NCBI GenBank assembly: GCA_014879855.1
Contig: JACSRH010000236.1
Location: forward strand, 1 to 26,783
Source: Caldilineaceae bacterium
GTDB lineage: Bacteria; Chloroflexota; Anaerolineae; Caldilineales; Caldilineaceae
Reading direction: 5' to 3'
DNA length: 26,783 nucleotides
Each line of letters begins with the position of its first letter. Position 1 is the first letter of the stretch. This document shows positions 12,318 through 18,719 of the stretch, one piece after another. Below the pieces are notes generated by a model. That model was not told where the DNA came from and did no database searches. It saw only the letters and a list, made by a program, of their open reading frames with translations. Position numbers and translations under genes: made by a program.

Positions 12318-12599
12318 TTATCCAATCGTTCCGTTAATAATTATCCGCTCGACTGATTTTAGCTCCACAATCACCTTGTTTTCCACGATGATGTCCGCCC
12401 GCAACCCTTCTTCAAATTGAATTCCATCAAATCTGATTGGGTCCGGCGCTTGACGTTGCACCTTTAGTCCCGCCTGTTGAAGCTGCTGGGCAAGGATCAC
12501 TTCGTAGACACTTTCCAGCAACCCCGGCCCAAGCGTCTTATGAAGCCGCACGGCACGATCCACAATAATTCGGCCAATCTCATTCTCATTCTCATTCAT
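12318..12599 (-). CDS. GxxExxY family protein, shortened
   Basis: The N-terminal part is typical of this small family, thought to have a PD-(D/E)XK nuclease-like fold: IIVDRAVRLHKTLGPGLLESVYE gives the name motif GLLESVY, followed by LRADIIVENKVIVELKSVE, where the D...ExK residues would lie. Complete members usually run about 125 aa, continuing after ELKSVE with a conserved helix. Here that part is missing and the protein ends after RIIINGTIG, 93 aa in all. This ending resembles the family's usual final residues, suggesting an internal in-frame deletion. The ATG at 12599 has no clear ribosome site. The gene is flanked by 77-bp palindromic repeats. Function is unknown and it may be a decaying copy. 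Confidence 0.75.
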   Translation of the reverse strand: MNENENEIGRIIVDRAVRLHKTLGPGLLESVYEVILAQQLQQAGLKVQRQAPDPIRFDGIQFEEGLRADIIVENKVIVELKSVERIIINGTIG

Positions 12600-12615
12600 G
12601 GAGCACTTCAGATTT

Positions 12616-12692
12616 CTCACACGGAGACACAAAGAGCACGGAGAAAATTCCTTTCTTCGCTTTCCTTTGTGTTCTCCGTGGCTTTGTGTGAG
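12616..12692. repeat. 77-bp palindromic element, copy 2
   Basis: Begins CTCACACGGAGACAC and ends CTTTGTGTGAG. The arms match at 21 of 28 positions, and most mismatches are A/G, so an RNA copy could still pair through G-U. It lies 16 bp upstream of the GxxExxY start codon and 7 bp from the stop codon of the MFS gene. Confidence 0.92.
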
Positions 12693-12698
12693 CCTAAA

Positions 12699-13874
12699 TC
12701 AAGATGTTACCGGTTGCTCGACCAGCGGCAGGACGCCCCGGCGGCGCAGCAGCAGGAAGCAGATCGCGCTGCCCACGGCCAGCCCCGCGCAAGCGAGATA
12801 GAGGGCGTTGAAGCCAGCCGCCTGCGCCAGGATCCCCCCCATCAGGCTGCCAGCCAGTTGACCAGCGCTGGCAGCCGTGTAAAAAAGCCCACTGTTGCTG
12901 CCGCGTTGGGCCTGTCCTCCCCTCTCCGCGGTGAAAGTCATCGACGCCGAGGTGTAGCTGCCAAAGCCAAAGCCGCGCAGCACCTGCACGCCGATCAGCG
13001 CCGGGATGCTCGCCACCAGCAGCATATAGCCGAGCTGCACCAGCGCGATGCCAAAGCCGCCCGCCGCCAGCACCACCGCGCGGCCGGTGAAATCCGACAG
13101 CGCGCCGCTGATGATCATAGCCGGCATCTCGATCAGCGCGGCCAGCGACCACAGGCTGCTGATGGTTGTCTTGCTGTAGCCATTGGCCGCCATGTAGTTC
13201 GGCCACATCGACGTCGAGGCAACGTGCGCCATCGTCCACAGCGCGACGCCGGCCAGAAAGAGCACCGGCAGCCCCAGCGCGCGGCGCCGGCCATCTGCGG
13301 CAAGCGCGGGTGCAGGCGCAACCACCGGTTTTACTTCGCGCAGCAAAAGTGCGGTCAAAGCGGCCGCGCCAAAGAAAGCTGCGCAGACCCAATAGACCGC
13401 GGCGATGCCCACGGCGTCCGCCATGCGCCCGCCAAAGAGTGCGCCGCCAGCAAAAGCAAACGAGCCGATCCCGCGGAAGATGCCCATACTGCGCCCTTTG
13501 CGCGCCGACGCATCCAGCGTGTCGCCCATCAAGGCCAGCCCCAGCGTGGCAAAGCCGGCCATGCAGAGGCCGTCGAGCAGGCGCGCCGGCCACGCCATCG
13601 CCACGTTGTTGGCGAGGCTCAGCCAGACATAGCCGAGCGCCACGCCGACGAGCGCAATGATGTAAAGGGTTTTGCGGCGCTGCAAGCGGTCGGCCACCCG
13701 TCCCCAGGCAACATTACCCGCCAACATCACGACAATGGTGCTGGTGAGAATCACAGAAATCAGGGCGAAGTCGGCGCCAAGTCCTTGTAGATAGAGGGTA
13801 AGCAGCGGGGAGCTAATGCCGATGGCGATAAAGGTGAGAAGATTGACCAGGGTAAGAATGCGATAATTGTTCAT
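12699..13874 (-). CDS. Major facilitator superfamily transporter
   Basis: Protein of 391 aa with about twelve hydrophobic segments in two halves, typical of MFS carriers in the inner membrane. The loop after the second helix reads WGRVADRLQRRKTLY, the conserved G-x-x-x-D-R-x-x-R-(R/K) signature. A central loop of about 35 residues (rich in Ala and Pro, then DGRRRALG) separates the halves. The frame is open to 14099 but the upstream residues are hydrophilic and atypical; MNNYRIL at 13874 is the likely start although no strong ribosome site is visible. It probably supplies substrate to the downstream dehydrogenases. The cargo is not readable from the sequence. Confidence 0.9.
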   Translation of the reverse strand: MNNYRILTLVNLLTFIAIGISSPLLTLYLQGLGADFALISVILTSTIVVMLAGNVAWGRVADRLQRRKTLYIIALVGVALGYVWLSLANNVAMAWPARLLDGLCMAGFATLGLALMGDTLDASARKGRSMGIFRGIGSFAFAGGALFGGRMADAVGIAAVYWVCAAFFGAAALTALLLREVKPVVAPAPALAADGRRRALGLPVLFLAGVALWTMAHVASTSMWPNYMAANGYSKTTISSLWSLAALIEMPAMIISGALSDFTGRAVVLAAGGFGIALVQLGYMLLVASIPALIGVQVLRGFGFGSYTSASMTFTAERGGQAQRGSNSGLFYTAASAGQLAGSLMGGILAQAAGFNALYLACAGLAVGSAICFLLLRRRGVLPLVEQPVTS

Positions 13875-14054
13875 AGATAGACCGTGGAACCGAATGCCTG
13901 TGCTACGATATTGTTCTCGCATGATCCTGAGGGCGCGACTGTCCTGGATCGACTGCGATGACGAGTTGTATAATTGGCCCTTCACATCATAATGAGGAAT
14001 GAGCGCGCGTAGACAGGCGCACAGTGATTCAGAAACAGTATAAGTGACTACTTT

Positions 14055-15302
14055 ATGACTTATCAAATTGTAGAGCCAATCGATATTCAGCATTTGCAAC
14101 AGGTGCTCGATGCGCTTGAGGCTGAAAGCCGCGAGCGTGAGCAGAATGCGGTCGCGCTGGCGCTTAAAAATGCCGAACTACATCGTGAACTGCAACGACG
14201 GTTGGCCGAAAGTGAGAGCTTTGGGCGTGTGCTGGTGAGCTTGCTCCAGAAGACTGTCTTGGACCAAGTGCTGGATGTTGTCTGCGCGGAGGCCCAGAGC
14301 CTGATCGGAGCGACGGGCAGCGCGGTGTTGCTGCTTACCGATCAAGCCTGGCTGGAGGTCAGGCGCCGCTTGGGGCAACCATTAACGGCGGTCGAACGGC
14401 TGCCCGTAGATGGCTCGCTGGCTGGTCAGGTCGTGCGCAAGGGTGAGCCGGTGCGGCTGAACGATCCGGCTCTTTTTGCGCAGGCGCAAGTCTATCAATG
14501 GCCTGCAGATCTGACCGCACTGTTAGCCTTGCCCTTACACGTTAATGGTGGAGTCATCGGTGTGCTGGACGTCGTCAACAAAGCGGGTGGCTTCACCGAT
14601 GAAGATGTACGCGTCATGTCCGTTTTTGCTAACCAGGCGGCCATGGCCATCGAACATGCCCGCCTTCAACAGCAAGCTGAACAATTGGCAGTGCTGGAAG
14701 AACGGCAACGGTTGGCGCGGGAGTTGCATGATTCGGTGACTCAGTCCCTCTACAGCGTGACCCTCTATGCCAACGCTGTGGCGCTGGCGCTGGCCGCGGA
14801 CAAGAGCGAGGTCGCGGCTGGCTACCTGGCGGAGCTACAAGAGACCGCCCTGGAAGGGATGCGCGACATGCGGCTGCTCATTTTTCAGTTGCATCCGCCC
14901 GTACTGGAGAAGGAAGGATTGGTGGCGGCATTGCAGGCGCGTCTGGCCGCGGTTGAAGAACGTGCTGGTTTGCAGACCCAATTCCGTGTCGAGGGAGAGC
15001 GCCGGCTGCCTATCGCGATCGAGGAAGACCTCTACTGGATCGCCCAGGAAGCCCTGAATAACGTGCGCAAGCACGCCGCGGCCCGCCATGTGACCGTGCA
15101 TTTGCACTTCGCCGCGTCAACTGTCCACCTGGAAGTGACCGATGACGGGGCAGGGTTTGATCTGCACGCGGTGCGCGCAGAAGGGCGGGGATCGGGTGGC
15201 TTGCGCAGCATTGCCGAACGTACGGCCCGGCTGGGCGCGCGGCTGCGCCACGAGAGCGCCCCGGGCCAGGGAACACGGTTGAGCGTCGAGGTGACCTTGT
15301 GA
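14055..15302 (+). CDS. GAF-domain sensor histidine kinase (NarL/DesK type)
   Basis: Soluble sensor kinase of 415 aa with no membrane segments. Residues 12-58 are a coiled coil rich in Glu, Leu and Arg. A GAF domain follows at about 60-200. The HisKA_3 dimerisation segment is RQRLARELHDSVTQSLYS with phospho-His at residue 225. The ATPase domain has its N-box in QEALNNVRKHA and G-boxes in VTDDGAGF and GSGGLRSI. Its stop codon overlaps the GTG start of the next regulator gene by 4 bp, so the two form a two-component pair. The GAF ligand (redox, nitric oxide, small molecule) cannot be told. The start ATG has no obvious ribosome site. Confidence 0.95.
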   Translation: MTYQIVEPIDIQHLQQVLDALEAESREREQNAVALALKNAELHRELQRRLAESESFGRVLVSLLQKTVLDQVLDVVCAEAQSLIGATGSAVLLLTDQAWLEVRRRLGQPLTAVERLPVDGSLAGQVVRKGEPVRLNDPALFAQAQVYQWPADLTALLALPLHVNGGVIGVLDVVNKAGGFTDEDVRVMSVFANQAAMAIEHARLQQQAEQLAVLEERQRLARELHDSVTQSLYSVTLYANAVALALAADKSEVAAGYLAELQETALEGMRDMRLLIFQLHPPVLEKEGLVAALQARLAAVEERAGLQTQFRVEGERRLPIAIEEDLYWIAQEALNNVRKHAAARHVTVHLHFAASTVHLEVTDDGAGFDLHAVRAEGRGSGGLRSIAERTARLGARLRHESAPGQGTRLSVEVTL

Positions 15303-15955
15303 TTCGAGTAATGATTGTGGACGACCATACCATCGTGCGCAAAGGCATTCGCGCTTTACTGACCGAGTCCGGTGATTTTGAGATTGTAGCCGAAGCAACC
15401 AACGGGCAGGAAGCGGTGCAGCGCGCCGCGGAGACGCAGCCCGACGTCATCTTGATGGACCTGTTGATGCCCGGTATGGATGGGATCGAGGCAACGCGCC
15501 AGATCACCAGCCGCCAGCCAGAGGCCCGTCTCCTTGTCTTGACCAGTTTTGCTGCGGATAATAAGCTGTTTCCGGCCATCAAAGCGGGCGCGTTGGGCTA
15601 TTTGCTCAAAGATTCTTCGCCGGAGGAATTGCTTCGCGCCATTCGCCAGGTGCATCGCGGTGAGCCGGCGCTCCATCCGACCATCGCGCGCAAGCTGTTG
15701 CAGGAAATCGCCCATCCGGCCGATGTGAAGCCCGCGCCTGAGGCGCTGACCGCACGTGAGTTGGCTGTGCTGAGGTTGATTGCGCAAGGATTGAGCAATC
15801 AGGAGATTGCCGACGAGTTGGTCGTCAGCGAGGCAACCGTGCGCGCGCATGTAAGCCGCATCCTCGGCAAGCTACACCTGGCCAGCCGCACCCAGGCTGC
15901 CCTGTACGCTGTCCGCGAAGGGTTGACCGACGACGCGAGCCCAGAAGAAGGCTAG
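15299..15955 (+). CDS. NarL/FixJ-family response regulator
   Basis: DNA-binding regulator of 218 aa. The receiver domain (about 1-120) has acidic residues D8 and D9, phospho-acceptor D54 in VILMDLLMPG, Thr in LVLTSF and Lys in YLLKDSS. The LuxR-type helix-turn-helix is at about 150-210 (LTARELAVLRLIAQGLSNQE, then EATVRAHVSRILGKL). It starts with GTG at 15299 inside the end of the kinase gene (GTGA overlap). It is followed by an intrinsic terminator at 16031. The small stress-type genes just downstream are plausible targets, but that is only inferred from proximity. Confidence 0.96.
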   Translation: MIRVMIVDDHTIVRKGIRALLTESGDFEIVAEATNGQEAVQRAAETQPDVILMDLLMPGMDGIEATRQITSRQPEARLLVLTSFAADNKLFPAIKAGALGYLLKDSSPEELLRAIRQVHRGEPALHPTIARKLLQEIAHPADVKPAPEALTARELAVLRLIAQGLSNQEIADELVVSEATVRAHVSRILGKLHLASRTQAALYAVREGLTDDASPEEG

Positions 15956-15978
15956 GCCGCACCTGCGCAGAGCCGCGC

Positions 15979-16009
15979 AAACCGCTTGCAACAAACCGCT
16001 TGCAGCAAA
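15979..16009. repeat. 14-bp tandem duplication
   Basis: AAACCGCTTGCAAC (15979-15992) is followed by AAACCGCTTGCAGC (15993-16006) and the first three bases of a third unit. It lies just after the response regulator gene and before its terminator. Confidence 0.8.
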
Positions 16010-16030
16010 TAGCGCACAACAAAGCGATGG

Positions 16031-16057
16031 AGAGCCGCCCTGTAGGGTGGCTCTTTT
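16031..16057 (+). terminator. Intrinsic terminator after the two-component genes
   Basis: AGAGCCGCCCT (16031-16041) pairs with AGGGTGGCTCT (16044-16054), with one G-T pair and a two-base loop, and runs into TTTT. It is 75 bp after the regulator stop codon on the same strand. Confidence 0.88.
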
Positions 16058-16173
16058 GCGATAAAAACCAGATCGCTTGCGCTGACGACAGGGGTGCGCT
16101 CTTCAAGTATGCTATGGAGGGACGGCAAACCGATGTCCACTCATCCACAGGCGCTGGAGGGCGCGGCCATGAC

Positions 16174-16410
16174 ATGACAAACGACACTGAGAACGCTGCA
16201 CACATTGCCACCAACGCGGTTGAGGACGCTGCGCACCGCGCCACGAACCTGATCGAGGATGCCGCGCATCGCGCTACGAATCTGGTCGAAGACGCCGCGC
16301 ACCGCGCCACGAATCTGGTCGAGGATGCCGCGCATCGCGCTGTGAATACAGGCGAGAATGCCGTGCACCGTCTCACAGATAAGGCCAAAGGCGCCGCGCA
16401 GGTGGAATAA
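16174..16410 (+). CDS. Small 11-residue-repeat (LEA-like) protein
   Basis: Hydrophilic, Ala/Glu/Asp/His-rich protein of 78 aa. Its core is five consecutive 11-residue units of the type ATNLVEDAAHR; the middle units are almost identical. Eleven-residue amphipathic repeats are the hallmark of group 3 LEA proteins, which are unstructured in solution and become helical on drying or at membranes. Relation to that group is by pattern only. There is no signal peptide, Cys or Trp. I chose ATG 16174 because the N-terminus MTNDTENAAH then resembles MSNNTQKVQD of the related protein at 18084. GGAGG lies 13 bases upstream, rather far. An in-frame upstream ATG (16114) lacks a ribosome site. Confidence 0.75.
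   Translation: MTNDTENAAHIATNAVEDAAHRATNLIEDAAHRATNLVEDAAHRATNLVEDAAHRAVNTGENAVHRLTDKAKGAAQVE
16213..16377 (+). repeat. 33-bp coding tandem repeat, five units
   Basis: Units of 33 bp begin at 16213, 16246, 16279, 16312 and 16345. Units two to four differ by only a few mostly synonymous bases, such as GAT/GAC, CAT/CAC and GCT/GCC. The fifth is more diverged. The repeat keeps the reading frame, each unit encoding 11 residues. Confidence 0.95.
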
Positions 16411-16532
16411 CCGATGCCGAGGACGCCGCTCAGTGAGGAAGAGAGGGGACGTCGTCGGCGAATTGCCGGATGCTCAGCAGTGGGGTTTCTACATCGCGTT
16501 TTTAGATGTACTGAACAAAAGGGAGCAAATTT

Positions 16533-16835
16533 ATGGAGACCGCATTTCTAGACGAAGTCACGAAGGTCCTAACCGAATTCGCCCAGATAAAATTGTCTGC
16601 TCAGTTGCTGGAACTGATAGGGCCAACAAAAGAAGGGCTGAACTATCGCTGGCGCTTGATGAGCACCCGCTATCGGGAAGTCGTCATCCTGCTAATCTCC
16701 AAGAAGCATTTCTTTGGCAAGCCCACGCCTGAATATTTTGAAGTCCACGGGCTTGACCAGACCAAGCAATTGGAGCCGAGCCTCGCGGAACTGCGAACTT
16801 TCTTGGCAGGTTCAGAACTGGCGCTCACCGGTTGA
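16533..16835 (+). CDS. Hypothetical protein, 100 aa
   Basis: I do not recognise this protein. The ATG at 16533 is preceded by GGGAG at a good distance (eight bases), which supports translation. It has a mixed alpha/beta look: an N-terminal helix (ETAFLDEVTKVLTEF), a strand-like REVVILLIS, and a C-terminal helix ending in LRTFLAG. There is no membrane segment or Cys. Its base composition is less GC-rich than its neighbours, in line with an acquired or fast-evolving gene. It lies between the 11-residue-repeat gene and a bacterioferritin remnant, where the missing 5' half of the latter would be expected, but it does not resemble bacterioferritin. Confidence 0.6.
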   Translation: METAFLDEVTKVLTEFAQIKLSAQLLELIGPTKEGLNYRWRLMSTRYREVVILLISKKHFFGKPTPEYFEVHGLDQTKQLEPSLAELRTFLAGSELALTG

Positions 16836-16899
16836 TTGCTAGCTGTTCAGGTTGGTATGCTGAACAATACCACCCCATGCGATCTGAAGATACTTGTTC

Positions 16900-17203
16900 C
16901 GGTGGATCCTGTTCCTGGAAGTTGCGCCTGTTGTCTCCAAACTCAACCCGATCAAGATCGGCCAGGACGTGTCGGAGATCGTGAGCGACGATCAGGTGGA
17001 CGAGTGGAGGGCAATACGCGCCTAACAATAGTGCGATTGGTCTGGCCCATGAAATGGCCGACCAGGCCACGGCTGATCTGCTGATGGAGATTCTCAAGAT
17101 GGAAGACGGACTTGTAGATTGGGCTGAGATGCAGCGCACACAGATAGTGCAGATGGGGCTGGAGAACTATCTGGCCAACCAGGCCGGTGGCGCGGCAGGC
17201 TAA
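16900..17203 (+). pseudogene. bfr: Bacterioferritin C-terminal remnant, frameshifted
   Basis: Two adjacent frames together read as the second half of a bacterioferritin. First come RWILFLEVAPVVSKL, then IKIGQDVSEIV (16900-17022), matching the family's RILFLEG...LNIGEDV region. Skipping one base (T at 17023) continues NNSAIGLAHEMADQATADLL, MEILKMEDGLVDW and MGLENYLANQ, up to a stop at 17201. In normal bacterioferritin the EDG/EEx segment is followed by His, a ferroxidase metal ligand; here it is Leu. The N-terminal half is absent. A missing half, a frameshift and loss of the ligand together indicate a dead gene. An iron-storage gene of the stress island has therefore been lost. Confidence 0.85.
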
Positions 17204-17225
17204 TCGCCACGTCATCGGGTCATCC

Positions 17226-17255
17226 GCAATCTACCAGCAAAGTTGGGTAGGTTGC
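17226..17255. repeat. Hairpin after the bacterioferritin remnant
   Basis: GCAATCTACC (17226-17235) and GGTAGGTTGC (17246-17255) pair at nine of ten positions, the tenth being a G-T pair, around a ten-base loop. There is no T-run. It lies between the pseudogene and the YtxH-like gene. Confidence 0.6.
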
Positions 17256-17317
17256 GAGGCGGCGGGAGGCCGCACGCGCGAGCCAGGCAATCGGAATTGA
17301 TGTATTAGGAGACAAAC

Positions 17318-17647
17318 ATGAACGATCAAACTAGTGAAGACGATTTGCGCCCCAGTCGGTTGCGGGCATTCCTGGCGGGGATGCTGTTTGGCGCTCTGGT
17401 TGGACTGCTGCTTGGTAGTCTGATTGGTGCTGGGGCGATGCTGTTGCTGGCGCCGCGTGCAGGGAAACAGACACGGGCCAAAATCCAGAAGCAGAGTACG
17501 AAACTGCGCCATCAGGCGACTGAACGCATGGACGATCTGGTGACAGATGCAGGCGATAGGGCGCACCAGTTTACAGACAGTGTACAGAAAGGGGTTGATG
17601 ACTTGCAGCGACACGCACAGGATATGTTTGATGAGAGTAAGAATTAA
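17318..17647 (+). CDS. YtxH-like single-span membrane protein
   Basis: Protein of 109 aa: a short hydrophilic N-terminus, one Gly-rich membrane helix at about 17-44 (FGALVGLLLGSLIGAGAML), then LLAPRAGKQTRAKI, the LxAPxSGxxTRxxI signature of the YtxH family. A long charged tail (about 50-109) with helical heptad-like pattern and Gln, Asp and Lys follows. YtxH proteins are general-stress proteins of unknown mechanism in Firmicutes and occur widely elsewhere. The ATG at 17318 has GGAG about eight bases upstream. The charged tail resembles the small repeat proteins on either side in composition, but has no strict 11-residue period. Confidence 0.85.
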   Translation: MNDQTSEDDLRPSRLRAFLAGMLFGALVGLLLGSLIGAGAMLLLAPRAGKQTRAKIQKQSTKLRHQATERMDDLVTDAGDRAHQFTDSVQKGVDDLQRHAQDMFDESKN

Positions 17648-17701
17648 CATCGGCGCCGTGGATAGGTTGTGGATCACAATCACGCATAAGGAGACTACAA
17701 G

Positions 17702-17974
17702 GTGGTAAATTTCATTGTATGGCTCATCGTTGGCGGGCTCATTGGCTGGGTGGCCAGCATGATCATGCGGACTAACGCACAGCAGGGCATTCTACTGAAC
17801 GTCGTGGTGGGTATCGTCGGCGCATTCGTGGCTGGTTTTTTGCTCACCCCGTTTTTGGGGATTGGCACGATCAATCAAAGCAACTTCAGTATCCCAGCCA
17901 TGGTGGTGTCGCTGGGGGGCGCCATTATCCTGCTAGCGATCGTCAATCTCTTCCGCCGGGGAAGGATGCGTTGA
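17702..17974 (+). CDS. GlsB/YeaQ/YmgE family stress-response membrane protein
   Basis: Small membrane protein of 90 aa with three hydrophobic helices, the family layout formerly called transglycosylase-associated protein. Typical segments are IVGGLIGWVASMIMR at the first helix, NVVVGIVGAFVAGFLL at the second, and VSLGGAIILLAIVNLFRRG at the third. It starts with GTG at 17702; AAGGAG lies about nine bases upstream. Family members are induced by general, osmotic or envelope stress in many bacteria; the molecular role is not established. It is 54 bp downstream of the YtxH-like gene on the same strand, probably one operon. Confidence 0.93.
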   Translation: MVNFIVWLIVGGLIGWVASMIMRTNAQQGILLNVVVGIVGAFVAGFLLTPFLGIGTINQSNFSIPAMVVSLGGAIILLAIVNLFRRGRMR

Positions 17975-18083
17975 TGCTCTCATCTGGTCAATTGGTTCGA
18001 TGAGAGTGGTGATGAACGGCACGCGGCGTATCAGATAGATCTGTCTGGTTGCAGTTTCTTATCTTACTAAACTGGAGGGATAC

Positions 18084-18311
18084 ATGTCCAATAATACACA
18101 GAAGGTTCAGGATGCGGTAAAGGACGTCGTGAACGACATCGAGGATGCCGGTCACGACGTGAAGAACAAGGTCAAGGATGCAGCTCATGACGTCAAAAAC
18201 CAGATCGGAGACGTCGCTCATGACATGAAAAATCAGGCCGAGGACGTTGCTCATGACGTCAAAAATCAGACCAAAGACGCGAAAAGCGATGCCAACGCCG
18301 CGACTCAGTAG
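18084..18311 (+). CDS. Second small 11-residue-repeat (LEA-like) protein
   Basis: Protein of 75 aa, very hydrophilic and rich in Asp, Lys, Val and His. After MSNNTQKVQDAVKDVVN come about five 11-residue units such as KVKDAAHDVKN, QIGDVAHDMKN and QAEDVAHDVKN. The unit shares the pattern (E/D)D(A/V)(A/G)H followed by N with the 78-aa protein at 16174, but its DNA copies are more diverged, so it may be the older member. GGAGG lies five bases before the ATG. No signal peptide. As with the other protein, LEA-like function in desiccation or osmotic stress is inferred from repeat length and composition only. The hydrophobic opposite-strand frame is a shadow. Confidence 0.85.
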   Translation: MSNNTQKVQDAVKDVVNDIEDAGHDVKNKVKDAAHDVKNQIGDVAHDMKNQAEDVAHDVKNQTKDAKSDANAATQ

Positions 18312-18338
18312 TCGTCTCCGAAGTCTGTCGTGACGCTA

Positions 18339-18375
18339 GGCGAGGCGGTAACCGTACGGGCGCTATCGCCTCGTC
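18339..18375 (+). terminator. Possible terminator hairpin after the stress genes
   Basis: GGCGAGGCGGT (18339-18349) can pair with ATCGCCTCGTC (18365-18375) over eleven positions, including two G-T pairs. A T-run appears only about 17 bases later (TGTCTTTTTG), so it is an imperfect terminator. Confidence 0.4.
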
Positions 18376-18719
18376 AGCTCGATACCGCTGTCTTTTTGCT
18401 AACTAGGCCGTTTTCATGCTGCTCATCATCCTTGTGATTGGCACGGTGATCAGCCCCGCGATCATACATAGGCAATCAGAAAAGATTTGTGCTTATCCTG
18501 CGGCGGCTTTCGCTTTCGCCAAGCTTGCATCGGTTGAACCGATGCAAGCCACCCGTGGACACACGGATTCACAGCCAGACGCAATCTCAAATTGGTTCGC
18601 AAGAAGAATAGACCATGAGTACGACTTATCGGGTTGGCCAAACGACCTATTGCGATTCAGATGGGCAATTCGCAGGGCGTCAATTGCGGTGTGCGCACCG
18701 ATACACGGGATAATTTGAT
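18376..18719. other. Gene-poor stretch between the stress genes and the orphan receiver
   Basis: I see no convincing gene here. A 100-codon plus-strand frame starting at 18416 lacks a ribosome site and has no recognisable features. A short frame around 18660 contains MGNSQGV, which recalls the start of AbrB/MazE-type antitoxins, but only these few residues fit. The one clear structure is the perfect palindrome at 18524-18550. Confidence 0.6.
18524..18550. repeat. Perfect 13+1+13 palindrome
   Basis: GCTTGCATCGGTT (18524-18536), one G, then its exact reverse complement (18538-18550). It has no T-run and lies in the middle of a gene-poor stretch about 190 bp upstream of the orphan receiver gene. 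It could be a protein-binding site or a cruciform/REP-like element. Confidence 0.9.

Larger units (their letters stand above)
12235..12692. mobile_element. Candidate cassette: GxxExxY ORF between two 77-bp palindromic direct repeats
   Basis: Two 77-bp palindromic elements in direct orientation enclose 304 bp that contain only a GxxExxY-family ORF. The unit lies between an MFS transporter gene and a dehydrogenase gene on the same strand, as an insertion would. There is no transposase, and I could not identify a target-site duplication. I recall CACGGAGA-type repeats occurring with GxxExxY genes in other bacteria, but I cannot verify that here. Calling it mobile is inference. Confidence 0.5.

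Noticed and set aside
16414..16551. 45-codon frame beginning MPRTPLSEEERGRRRR
   Set aside because: There is a possible ribosome site inside the end of the preceding gene, but the product has no recognisable features beyond an Arg-rich stretch and overlaps the better supported gene at 16533. It remains possible but is not supported.
17988..18254. 88-codon hydrophobic frame antisense to the 11-residue-repeat gene
   Set aside because: Its hydrophobic character follows automatically from the complement of Asp/Lys/His codons; no start signals of its own.
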